A program made the translations under genes and the position numbers. A stretch of 64,000 bases of DNA from an uncultured Bacilli bacterium (GTDB taxonomy: Bacteria; Bacillota_I; Bacilli_A; RF39; UBA660), in the NCBI GenBank assembly GCA_934098505.1, contig CAKOOR010000003.1:62001-126000 (forward strand), in the 5' to 3' direction. How positions within the stretch are numbered: the stretch's first letter is position 1; each line of letters opens with the position of its first letter. Positions 26,022 to 33,925 of the stretch are shown piece by piece. The notes beneath the pieces were generated by a model. It worked only from the letters and a program-made list of their open reading frames with translations, was not told the DNA's origin and did no database searches.

Positions 26022-26504
26022 ATAGATATGAAAGAAAAATTAAAAGAAATATTACCTTATATAATTATTTTAGTAGCAGTCATCTTGTTTAGAACTTTTA
26101 TTGCCACTCCGGTTATTGTAAACGGTCCTTCTATGCAAGAAACTTTACATACCAATGACATTCTAATCTTAAGAAGAACTAGTAAAATAAATCGTTATGA
26201 TATTGTGGTTGCTAACCATAATGGTGATAAATTAATTAAGAGAGTTATGGGGATTCCCGGTGATAAAATTAAATGTGTCAGTGGTATTATTTATGTTAAT
26301 AATGAAGAAGTATCTAATTATGGATATGGCACATCATTTGATTTTGCCCAAGTTATTCTAGGTGAAAATGAATATTTTTTAATTGGCGATAATAGGGAAG
26401 ATTCACTGGATAGTAGATACTTTGGCCCCGTAGAGAAAAGCAATATCAGTGGTGTTGCCGATTTCCGCGTCTTCCCATTTAATAAAATAGGCAAATTATC
26501 TTAA
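26019..26504 (+). CDS. lepB: Signal peptidase I (Ser-Lys type)
   Basis: 161 residues: an N-terminal membrane helix (about 10-28), then box B with the nucleophile (NGPSMQETL), box D with the general base Lys (KLIKRVMGIPGD) and box E (GDNREDSLDSRYFGPV). This is the general secretory signal peptidase, distinct from the Ser-His SipW type at 8192. Translation may start at GTG 26019 or ATG 26028; there is no SD. The stop is followed at once by the conserved end of the tnpB-less element, as in rnj. Confidence 0.93.
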   Translation: MIDMKEKLKEILPYIIILVAVILFRTFIATPVIVNGPSMQETLHTNDILILRRTSKINRYDIVVANHNGDKLIKRVMGIPGDKIKCVSGIIYVNNEEVSNYGYGTSFDFAQVILGENEYFLIGDNREDSLDSRYFGPVEKSNISGVADFRVFPFNKIGKLS

Positions 26505-26505
26505 G

Positions 26506-26620
26506 AACAAAAATTAAAATGCGAAAGTAATGAGCATTTCAACTCAGCCACCATCACGAATGGCTTTTTCTTACGAGAATAATCTCAAAAGACATAAACT
26601 CCGATGCATCGCCACCGTAT
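26506..26620 (-). ncRNA. Putative orphan omega RNA of copy 2
   Basis: The same right-end segment as 12572-12683, reading from about 26620 down toward the 3' end of lepB. Its hairpin is partly kept (AGCCA/TGGCT). No tnpB in cis. No transcript evidence. Confidence 0.4.
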
Positions 26621-26746
26621 TTTTAAAACTTTTTGATTTTTAAATTAATAACTGGCAATTTTATAATTTTTTTACGTTTTTTCTATTTATTTTGTTATAA
26701 TTATTTTATAAATATTCATAAAGCTCTAAAAGCTAGTTTACAATAA

Positions 26747-26777
26747 AGGTTCTGTCACAAATGTTGCCACAGAACCT
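26747..26777. repeat. 9-bp inverted repeat inside copy 2
   Basis: AGGTTCTGT and ACAGAACCT arms separated by 13 bases. The outer GGTTCTGT resembles the ends of some insertion sequences, but no transposase is near. Confidence 0.5.
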
Positions 26778-26829
26778 GTGGAATAAATTATTTCCTTAAC
26801 GGATGACTTTCTATTATATAAAAAATAAA

Positions 26830-26863
26830 AACCATTTAAGCAAGTTGCTTAAGTGGTTCTTTT
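26830..26863 (+). terminator. Hairpin with T-run beyond copy 2
   Basis: AACCATTTAAGCAA pairs with TTGCTTAAGTGGTT (one G-T), followed by CTTTT. The rest of 26864-27089 holds nothing I can identify. Confidence 0.6.
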
Positions 26864-27089
26864 CAATGTTTTTCCTATTTATATAACAAAATATCCACCA
26901 AATTATTTTTTCTCCTTTTAACCGGAGCTAAATTGCAAGCCATAAATTATTATAATCTATCGTCAAAAGTTATAAATCATGAATTATAAATTTAAAATCC
27001 ATCTACTTTTTAAAAGATTATAGGAAAAACAAGGTTAGGGCTTAAAACAATCATTTTAATTTAACTTAAGTAGACTTAAGACCCCAAAA

Positions 27090-27590
27090 TTAAATTTCAA
27101 ATTCTATAGAATTTAATTTTGATATTTCAAAATCTGTGGTTTCAATATTTTGCGTAATTTTATTAATTTCATCTTGAATATTTTTAACGTCATAATTTAA
27201 ATTACGACATTCAAAGTACGAATTATTAACTTCAGTAACTCTGGTTTTAGTAGACCTATTATTTACAATCGAAGTATAAAAATTCTTTAATTTTCTAAGA
27301 TAATTATTATCAGAAATAGCTTGTTGGATAGTGCGACCGTCTGTTAATTTATAAGAATTATTCTTTTCAAATTGAATTTTTTTAAGCTTGGTTAGTAATT
27401 TATAAGAATCTTCTAAATTCTTAAGCTCAGTAGTTAAATCATTTTTATAATCTTCTAAAATAGTTTCCCTACCATCTAGCTCCTTAATCGAAGTACTAAA
27501 AAGATGCAAACGAATATTAGACATTAACGCATTAAAGTTGTTTTCTTCTTCATTAATTTTACTCATTAGAGCAGTAAGATTTAGTTTCAT
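27090..27590 (-). CDS. DIP1984-family protein
   Basis: 166 residues from the ATG at 27590, chosen because AAAGGAAT precedes it; the 33 in-frame codons upstream look like leader. The pattern fits the DIP1984 family of helical proteins: an opening MKLNLTALMSKINEEE, a central DGRTIQQAI and a closing KITQNIETTDFEISKLN. Mostly coiled coil, no membrane segment. Molecular function unknown. Single gene on the minus strand. Confidence 0.75.
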   Translation of the reverse strand: MKLNLTALMSKINEEENNFNALMSNIRLHLFSTSIKELDGRETILEDYKNDLTTELKNLEDSYKLLTKLKKIQFEKNNSYKLTDGRTIQQAISDNNYLRKLKNFYTSIVNNRSTKTRVTEVNNSYFECRNLNYDVKNIQDEINKITQNIETTDFEISKLNSIEFEI

Positions 27591-27773
27591 ATATAAATTC
27601 CTTTCATTATCCATAAATATATCACAAAAATTATAAAAGTCTAGAAATTTCTTTAAGAAGTTAATTAAATAAATTATTTTATTATCCAATTAAAAATTAA
27701 AAAAGATTACTTTTTATTTGTAATCAATTTCACTTTTTTAATTTTTAATATTAGCATATTTTAATAATTAGTA

Positions 27774-28274
27774 TTATTTTATATAAAAGTAATAAGAATT
27801 ACCATCAGTCTTATCTTCATAAACTTCACCATAGTAAATAGCCAGTGGCTTTTTCATATTACCTTTAAGTTCATAAGAGATACTAATTTCTATTTCTTCA
27901 TTACTATTTAAGGTATATTTTTTACTATCATCTAAAGAATAAGTATAAGAAGATTTATCTTTATCTAAATTCCACATTAAAGGGAAATCTTTATTACTAA
28001 TATTTTTCTTGGTATTTGTAATATTTTTAACTTTAATATTGACATTTAACTTATCGTCTTTTTCTTCATAATTTAATAACGTAATATCAAAATCAGTTAC
28101 ATGAGCTGTATCGCCAACCCACAAACCCATAAAACCACTGTTAGTATTTTCAATTGTAATTAAACCTTTGGTTTTCCAGGCTGGATAACTACTGCTTTGA
28201 AAAGGTAGAGAACAACCAGCTAAAGCTAAGACCCCAATTCCCATTAATATACTTTTTGCTACTTTTTTATGCAT
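27774..28274 (-). CDS. Lipoprotein with DUF4352-like domain
   Basis: 166 residues. A lipoprotein signal with lipobox LALAGC (Cys at 21) predicts a diacylglyceryl anchor. The rest is an immunoglobulin-like beta domain (ITLLNYEEKDDKLNVNIKVKN ... NSNEEIEISISYEL) similar to DUF4352-type modules. Function unknown. The ATG overlaps the stop of the upstream gene (28274), so the two are translationally coupled. Confidence 0.75.
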   Translation of the reverse strand: MHKKVAKSILMGIGVLALAGCSLPFQSSSYPAWKTKGLITIENTNSGFMGLWVGDTAHVTDFDITLLNYEEKDDKLNVNIKVKNITNTKKNISNKDFPLMWNLDKDKSSYTYSLDDSKKYTLNSNEEIEISISYELKGNMKKPLAIYYGEVYEDKTDGNSYYFYIK

Positions 28275-29194
28275 TATTTTTCACCTATCTTTCTAATTTC
28301 ATAAGTATTAGCATTTTGTCTTTGTAAACTGTAAGAAGTGAAAACACCAATAATAGATAGTAAATAACCAGTAAGTAAGCCATTATTAAACAATTTATGA
28401 AAATCTTTAACGGTATTTAAATAATAAGGAATAGCTTTGTAAGCATCAATAAGTTTTATAACATAATCATTTTTATATAAATTATAAATATAGATAGCGC
28501 AGTTAAGTTCATGAGCTACTAAAACCATAAATAAACCAACTATGGTTGAAATAATAATTCCTGGCAACTTAATGTTATGAGCAAATTTTTTATAAAATAC
28601 AGCTGATCCCATCGTAATTGCAATCCCGGCAATTCCTGGCTCAATCCCGATAAAGCCAAAGAATATCCATAAAAGAATTCCCGGAATAGTCCCTAAAATG
28701 GCTCCTAGTGTTCCTAGTAAAATATTTTCTTTGGACTTATTATATTTTTCTTTTTTATAATTAGTAGCTTTCTTAATAATTTTATAACAATCATTACAAT
28801 AAAAGCTAATTTCCGAATCATTATCTACTAAATAAGTCTTTTTAGCCTCTTTACAATGACGACATACCTCTTTTGCCTCATTATCTTCTAGATATTTACC
28901 AATTATCTCTAATAGGGGATTAATAATCTCTGGTAAATATTTCTTATTAGTAACCGAACCAACAATATTAAGATTTTTATTATTATAACTAACAATGGTT
29001 TCCTTAATTTCTTTTTTAATACTGTTTGCTAGTTTGTTAATATTGCTATTCATCTCAACACTAAAACTTAAAGTATAAACACTAGATTGATTATCATACT
29101 TAATAAGAAAGTGATAATCCTTTATACTTCCAGCTAAAATATTACTTCCACAGTAAATCGTATTAGTTCCGATTTTTTGAGCTATTTTCTTCAT
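28274..29194 (-). CDS. Membrane protein with cytosolic zinc-ribbon-like motif
   Basis: 306 residues from the ATG at 29194, supported by an AAGGAAG SD. The N-terminal ~165 residues are soluble and contain CRHC ... YCNDC, a likely zinc ribbon. Then several membrane segments follow (LLGTLGAILGTIPGILLWIFF and later). I recognise no named family. It overlaps the DUF5662 gene upstream by 32 bases and the lipoprotein gene downstream, suggesting a three-gene unit. Confidence 0.65.
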   Translation of the reverse strand: MKKIAQKIGTNTIYCGSNILAGSIKDYHFLIKYDNQSSVYTLSFSVEMNSNINKLANSIKKEIKETIVSYNNKNLNIVGSVTNKKYLPEIINPLLEIIGKYLEDNEAKEVCRHCKEAKKTYLVDNDSEISFYCNDCYKIIKKATNYKKEKYNKSKENILLGTLGAILGTIPGILLWIFFGFIGIEPGIAGIAITMGSAVFYKKFAHNIKLPGIIISTIVGLFMVLVAHELNCAIYIYNLYKNDYVIKLIDAYKAIPYYLNTVKDFHKLFNNGLLTGYLLSIIGVFTSYSLQRQNANTYEIRKIGEK

Positions 29195-29759
29195 TTTTAT
29201 CTTCCTTTTCTTTTTTCTTCGTATATTTATCATAAATACTTTTTAAATATTTAGGATTGATAGTTTCTTTTTCGCCACATGCTCCCAAAGTTTCAAATAC
29301 TTCCGTCATAAAACCTTGTATCTTGCGATTAACCATACAGTTATCACGTACCTTATTCCAATAATAATAAGCTGACATATCCATATATTTTTTACCTTGA
29401 TAATTTTTCGAAGCTGCTATCATATCACAAATCATCTCAACTGCATATTTATAAGGAATAACCGGCGCTTTTAGGGGCGCAGCATAATCAAACCAGTACT
29501 CGTGATGATGCTTATTACGTCCCTTATGATGAAGCCAAGCCTTTGAGTAACCTTGCTCTTTTTTAGCATTGATAATAGGAGAGTACTTACCCTTAGCGTA
29601 GTATTTTACCCCCTCCCAAAATTCCGTTGGACTATATTTTGATAAATCATGGAGCAAGCCTTGGATAGGAATACCAGCTTTCCAACAAAGAATAAATACT
29701 TTTAATCGATGTTTATTAATGGTATGTAAATGACCAAAGAAATTTAAAAAGTATCGCAT
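29163..29759 (-). CDS. DUF5662-family protein
   Basis: 198 residues with an HD-like, histidine-rich pattern: an opening HLHTINKHRLKV, GLLHDLSKYSPTEFW and WLHHKGRNKHHHEYW, typical of DUF5662 proteins. The histidines suggest a metal-binding hydrolase fold, but the reaction is unknown. The Lys/Glu-rich C-terminus overlaps the next gene's start. First gene of a minus-strand unit. Confidence 0.8.
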   Translation of the reverse strand: MRYFLNFFGHLHTINKHRLKVFILCWKAGIPIQGLLHDLSKYSPTEFWEGVKYYAKGKYSPIINAKKEQGYSKAWLHHKGRNKHHHEYWFDYAAPLKAPVIPYKYAVEMICDMIAASKNYQGKKYMDMSAYYYWNKVRDNCMVNRKIQGFMTEVFETLGACGEKETINPKYLKSIYDKYTKKKEKEDKNEENSSKNRN

Positions 29760-29927
29760 AGCATTATTCCTTTCAACATATTCATTATAGCATTTCTCTT
29801 TTAATGTGTAAATTAATGATTAATAATATTTTCACACCAACCACACCCAGATATATAAATTTATATAACTATTAAAAAGAGCTGTGTAAAAACACAGCAT
29901 TATAACTTATATTATATTAATGTAATA

Positions 29928-30902
29928 TTACTCATTTACTATTGAAGTAGATTGTTCTTCTTGAATTTTAATAACTTCTTCAATTGGCATATTAACGGCC
30001 ATTGCTATTTGCGAAACAGCCATTTTCATATTTGTTAAATTTTTAATGGTTTCTTTTTTCGAAGCTAATTCTCCTTCAATTTTGCCTTCGATTTTACCCT
30101 CAATTTTGCCCTCAATTTTGCCAGAAATTTCTCCTTCTTGACGAGCAAAATAAAGATCGGTATTTTTTAATTTCTTTGCTTCTTCCTCCTTATTAACATA
30201 CATTAATTCATCTTCAATACTTGAAAATTCTTCCATAAAATCGACCACCTCATTTAAATCCTCATAATCACCAGCAATCTCTCTTGAACGTTTAATGCTA
30301 TTTGAAGTAAGCAGCATCAAAGCTCGTCTTTGCCAGTCGCTCATGTCTTCATTATAAGGATTCTCTTCTAATTTATCAAGAGCAACTCGAATGATTGTAT
30401 TAGTAAAGGGATATTTTACTCTTAAATCTTCCTCCTGAACCACAAAACGATTAATAATTTTTTTATTAAAGGGAAAACTACAGGCATCAAAGTTAATTTG
30501 AACAAAATCAATTGGAACATAATCATCACCCTTAATTTGCTTACTTAAAACCAAACGATATCCATACGAAATATTCTTAATTATGGAAGAGGGGTTATTA
30601 TATGTATTTGCCTCTAAATTAATAAAGAAATTTTCTGATACTTGTAATAATAAATCTAAAACCGTAGCTTTATTCTTATAATTTATTTTTGGTAACTCCG
30701 TATCAATAAAGTAAGAATTCTTAATTAATTCATAATCAAGATGTAACATATTAGCAATAATTCTATTCATAAATTCCTTTCTATATTTACAAATTGCTTT
30801 AAAAGAATTATCTTTAGTTATTGGTATTTGAAAATCAGGGTTTTCTTTCTTATATTTAACATAATCAGTTACTAATTCTATATTATAATTTTTATATTTC
30901 AT
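29928..30902 (-). CDS. Rpn/PD-(D/E)XK nuclease-family transposase-like protein (copy A)
   Basis: 324 residues. The pattern is that of Rpn-type recombination-promoting nuclease/putative transposase proteins: an early fold core (LDLLLQVSENFFINLEAN, a D...ExN-like nuclease strand), GYRLVLSKQ, helical middle and a repetitive C-terminal linker GKIEGKIEGKIEG followed by a small helical segment (MAVSQIAMAVNMPIEEVIKIQ). Rpn proteins are linked to DNA cleavage and, in recent work, phage defence. The 12-bp repeats in the linker may vary in number. SD GAGGAAAGGAA. It shares a 44-bp upstream block with the gene at 32792. Confidence 0.72.
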   Translation of the reverse strand: MKYKNYNIELVTDYVKYKKENPDFQIPITKDNSFKAICKYRKEFMNRIIANMLHLDYELIKNSYFIDTELPKINYKNKATVLDLLLQVSENFFINLEANTYNNPSSIIKNISYGYRLVLSKQIKGDDYVPIDFVQINFDACSFPFNKKIINRFVVQEEDLRVKYPFTNTIIRVALDKLEENPYNEDMSDWQRRALMLLTSNSIKRSREIAGDYEDLNEVVDFMEEFSSIEDELMYVNKEEEAKKLKNTDLYFARQEGEISGKIEGKIEGKIEGKIEGELASKKETIKNLTNMKMAVSQIAMAVNMPIEEVIKIQEEQSTSIVNE

Positions 30903-30948
30903 GTCTATTCCTTTCCTCTAGAATTCTTAATATTGAGCTCATAATTAG

Positions 30949-30992
30949 TCCTTCTATATATATTTATTACCGTTAAAAGTCTAATTTCCTTC
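30949..30992 (-). repeat. 44-bp block upstream of Rpn gene A, identical to 33763-33806
   Basis: A perfect 44-base match to the block before the second Rpn gene, same orientation relative to the gene. It contains TTAGAC, 16 bases, TATATA and the central CTTTTAACGGTAATAAATA. Probably the promoter/leader of both genes. Confidence 0.75.
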
Positions 30993-31130
30993 CAAAATTT
31001 TAAAATAATCTAATATTTTTTAAAATTTTGGACTATTTACAGTAAAATGTATAAATTCACATAAAATTCATATACTAAAAAAGAAAATATAGTATAATTA
31101 AATTATATTAAATAGAAAAGAGGATATATA

Positions 31131-31535
31131 ATGAAAAAGAAAACTGTTGCTACATTAGTAGGAGGCATGGCTGCCGGTGCTGCTTTAGGAGTCCTATTAG
31201 CGCCTAAATCAGGTAAAGAAACTAGAAACGATTTAATGAAAGCTTTCGATGATTTTATGAACAAAGTAAAAGATATCGATGCTGATGACGTAAAAAAATA
31301 TGTTGATAAGAACATCAAAAAAATCAAAAAAGAATTAGATGACTTAAGCATGGAAAAAGTAAGTAAGATTGCTAAAAAGAAAGCTAAAGAAATTGAAAAA
31401 TCAATGGCTGACTTAGTAGACTATGTTAAAGAAAAAGGTACTCCTGTTTTAGAAGATGCTGTAGAAACCCTAAGACTTAAAGCTATCGAAGTTACTAATG
31501 CTTGTATAAATAAATTAGAGAAAAAAGAAGACTAG
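31131..31535 (+). CDS. YtxH-domain protein
   Basis: 134 residues. The start KKTVATLVGGMAAGAALGVLLAPKSGKETR is the hallmark of YtxH-like proteins: a Gly/Ala-rich membrane-inserting segment followed by APKSGKETR. The rest is amphipathic, Lys-rich helix, probably coiled coil. In Bacillus these are general-stress membrane-associated proteins of unknown mechanism. A TATAAT-type -10 and AGAGGAT SD lie upstream. Confidence 0.82.
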   Translation: MKKKTVATLVGGMAAGAALGVLLAPKSGKETRNDLMKAFDDFMNKVKDIDADDVKKYVDKNIKKIKKELDDLSMEKVSKIAKKKAKEIEKSMADLVDYVKEKGTPVLEDAVETLRLKAIEVTNACINKLEKKED

Positions 31536-31553
31536 GTGCGAACCTAGTTTTTA
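31531..31553. terminator. Bidirectional terminator between ytxH-like and DUF6512 genes
   Basis: ACTAGGT, loop GCGA, ACCTAGT followed by TTTTT, with A-rich sequence on the other side. Confidence 0.8.
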
Positions 31554-31555
31554 AA

Positions 31556-32041
31556 TTATCTAAAGAATGGTAAATCTAAAGGATAAATAGTAAAAATTAC
31601 TGTTAAAACGATAATAACTAAAGACCATAACTTATAATTAAATCCTTTTTTACTATATTGATAATAATGATTACTAATAACTAACCCCATAATAATATTA
31701 ACTAAGAATAGAGTAATATCAAACCATAAACTCTCAATATTAAAACCATATCTAGCTGTATAATAAATTAAAACCATACTAATAATACTACTTAATAATT
31801 GAATAATCATTTTACTAAAGAATTTATCTTTCTTTAAAATAACCTTATTCCTATGATAAAACCATATATAAAAGATAAAAGTAGGTAAAATAAATAACTT
31901 TGTATGTGAATAGATTGATTCATTAGTCGGACTAATAAGACCAACTAAAAAATTATTATTAGACCATTTATAAGTAAAATGTAAAATACTACCTAATATA
32001 AAGATAAATAAAACATTATATAAATTATCCTTTTTATTCAT
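31556..32041 (-). CDS. DUF6512-like membrane protein
   Basis: 161 residues with about five membrane segments. The opening GSILHFTYKWSNNNFLVGL followed by SPTNESIYSHTKLF matches the DUF6512 pattern as I remember it (HFxYxWS and NES-x-H-x-K). Function unknown. Single minus-strand gene. Confidence 0.65.
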   Translation of the reverse strand: MNKKDNLYNVLFIFILGSILHFTYKWSNNNFLVGLISPTNESIYSHTKLFILPTFIFYIWFYHRNKVILKKDKFFSKMIIQLLSSIISMVLIYYTARYGFNIESLWFDITLFLVNIIMGLVISNHYYQYSKKGFNYKLWSLVIIVLTVIFTIYPLDLPFFR

Positions 32042-32120
32042 ATATCCCCCTTAGTAATATTTATGTTAAATAGTATAATTTAGTATTAAAAAAACAGGCT
32101 TTTATACCTGTTTAATAGTC

Positions 32121-32660
32121 TTAGTAATTTTCTTTTTTAATTTCAAAGAAACTTTGTGGATGATTACATACTGGGCATACTTCTGGAGCATATTTACCAA
32201 TAACAATATGACCACAGTTACGACATTGCCAAATTCTATCATCATCACTTGAGAAGACTACGCCACCTTCAATATTAGCAATAAGTTTACGATATCTTTC
32301 TTCATGATGACGTTCAATTTCGCCAACAGCTTCAAATTTTTTAGCTAGTTCTTCGAATCCTTCTTCACGAGCTGTTTTAGCAAACTCTTGATACATATCA
32401 GTCCATTCATAGTTTTCACCATTTGCAGCATCTTCTAAATTTTCTAATGTACTTGGAATTTTGCCATCATGTAATTCTTTAAACCACATTTTAGCGTGTT
32501 CTTTTTCGTTATTAGCAGTTTCTTCAAAGATTTCGGCATATTGTTCATAGCCATCTTTTCTTGCTTTTGAAGCATAGAATGTATATTTATTTCTAGCTTG
32601 TGATTCGCCTGCAAAAGCTTTAAGCAAGTTTTGTTCAGTTTTACTTCCTTTTAGTTCCAT
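32121..32660 (-). CDS. rbr: Rubrerythrin
   Basis: 179 residues, typical length. The N-terminal diiron four-helix bundle has AGESQARNKYTFYA, EETANNEKEHAK and EIERHHEERY; the C-terminal rubredoxin-type Fe(SCys)4 site is WQCRNCG ... CPVCNHP. It acts as an NADH-linked peroxidase in anaerobes, which fits a strict or facultative anaerobe. Confidence 0.95.
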   Translation of the reverse strand: MELKGSKTEQNLLKAFAGESQARNKYTFYASKARKDGYEQYAEIFEETANNEKEHAKMWFKELHDGKIPSTLENLEDAANGENYEWTDMYQEFAKTAREEGFEELAKKFEAVGEIERHHEERYRKLIANIEGGVVFSSDDDRIWQCRNCGHIVIGKYAPEVCPVCNHPQSFFEIKKENY

Positions 32661-32791
32661 ATTATTTTACTTCCTTTCACAATCCCAAAGGATTTCAGTA
32701 TTTAGTATAACATGTTAAATTTTTTTTGCAAACTATTATTTTCTTATATCTAAAAAAATGTAGTCCAATTTGACTACACTACAATAAATAT

Positions 32792-33730
32792 CTAATCGAT
32801 ATTATTTTTTAATTTTTCTATTTCTTCCTTAGAAAGACCAGTACTTTCTACAATTTGGTCCTCACTTAATCCTATCTTGATAAGATTTTTGGCAATTTCT
32901 ACAGCTTTTTCTTTCGAACCACGTTCAACGCCACGTTTGATACCACATTCGATACCACGCTCTTGGGCTTCCTCAAGTTCCGTATTTCTAATTATTTCAT
33001 GCATATTCTCTTGATCAAACATGGTAACCATTTCATCATCACTAGATAACTCTTTGGCTCTATTCACAAAATTTTTAGTTTCTTCTTTTGTCATAAAATA
33101 AGCAGACTCCTTTTTTAAATCTGAGGCCTTAGTGGCCATTAATATCCGGCATATTCTAGCCATATTCTTTTCAAATTCATCATGATAATTATAACTCTTA
33201 TCATTTACTTTTGCTATACAAATATTGATAACCTTTATTATTTCTGTCATAACTTTATTATTTTGATTTTTGATATAACCAATATCAATAAAATTCTTTT
33301 GAGATTTATCTGTATTATTAAAATTGATTAAAACCGTTTTTCTAATATTTTTGTAAGTCGTATCCCCAACTTTTAAAGTTCCTGAAGCTACTTTAAATAA
33401 GTAAATATAGTTTCTATCAATCATTATCTTTTTAGAATTCATTTCCACTATAATCTTATTATTATTATAATCAAGTAAAACATCAACATGACTATCCATA
33501 TCTTTATAATGTCTTTTCAATAATTCTTTAGATAGATGTTTAACTTTACCCTTAATTTCACTAAGTTTTGTATCCGTAACTACTGATACTAGTAATTCGA
33601 CTAAAGGCATGCCTTCATCGCTACCTATCATACTTCGATAAATAGGGTCAAATAACATTGATATTATTTTATCATCATCTTTTTTCTTACCTCCTTCCGG
33701 TTCTTCAATAAATAGTTCGTCTAGTTGCAT
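32792..33730 (-). CDS. Rpn/PD-(D/E)XK nuclease-family transposase-like protein (copy B)
   Basis: 312 residues from the ATG at 33730 (SD GTGGAG); 26 further in-frame codons upstream run through the shared 44-bp leader and are unlikely to be protein. The nuclease core shows DVLLDYNNNKIIVEMNSK (Asp, then ExN) and a YIYLFKVASG strand. The C-terminus has Gly-repeat ERGIECGIKRGVERGSKEKA and a helical tail LSEDQIVESTGLSKEEIEKLK seen in this family. The sequence is distant from copy A, so the shared leader is more conserved than the proteins. Confidence 0.75.
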   Translation of the reverse strand: MQLDELFIEEPEGGKKKDDDKIISMLFDPIYRSMIGSDEGMPLVELLVSVVTDTKLSEIKGKVKHLSKELLKRHYKDMDSHVDVLLDYNNNKIIVEMNSKKIMIDRNYIYLFKVASGTLKVGDTTYKNIRKTVLINFNNTDKSQKNFIDIGYIKNQNNKVMTEIIKVINICIAKVNDKSYNYHDEFEKNMARICRILMATKASDLKKESAYFMTKEETKNFVNRAKELSSDDEMVTMFDQENMHEIIRNTELEEAQERGIECGIKRGVERGSKEKAVEIAKNLIKIGLSEDQIVESTGLSKEEIEKLKNNID

Positions 33731-33762
33731 ATTAAGCTCCACTTCTAAGAAGGTATTATTTA

Positions 33763-33806
33763 TCCTTCTATATATATTTATTACCGTTAAAAGTCTAATT
33801 TCCTTC
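33763..33806 (-). repeat. 44-bp block upstream of Rpn gene B, identical to 30949-30992
   Basis: Exact copy of the upstream block of Rpn gene A. A shorter related piece, CTTTTAACGGTATTAATAT, lies upstream of the minus-strand XRE gene near 41110-41130. Confidence 0.75.
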
Positions 33807-33925
33807 AAAAGTTTTACTTTTAATGTTACTTGCTATTATTTTTTTAATTTGTAAATAATGATAGCAATTTTTAAAAATATAAGTTATAATTATTCTAGAA
33901 ATAAATAGTAAGGGATTGTGATATT

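Larger units (their letters stand above)
26506..26822 (-). mobile_element. tnpB-less internally deleted IS605-type element (copy 2)
   Basis: Read on the minus strand it carries the same left end as copy 1 (TTTATGAATATTTA ... CAGTTATTAATTTAAAAA), and near 26625 it passes directly into the copy 1 right end (TACGGTGGCGATGCATCGG and onward). The tnpB gene is missing. It is about 220-320 bases, of the MITE/PATE type that needs a transposase in trans. The right-end RNA region is kept, so it could still make a guide RNA. It also contains an extra inverted repeat at 26747-26777. Confidence 0.75.

Noticed and set aside
26747..26777. GGTTCTGT inverted repeat as a true insertion sequence
   Set aside because: It resembles some IS ends, but arms are 9 bp, only 13 bases apart, and no transposase is present.
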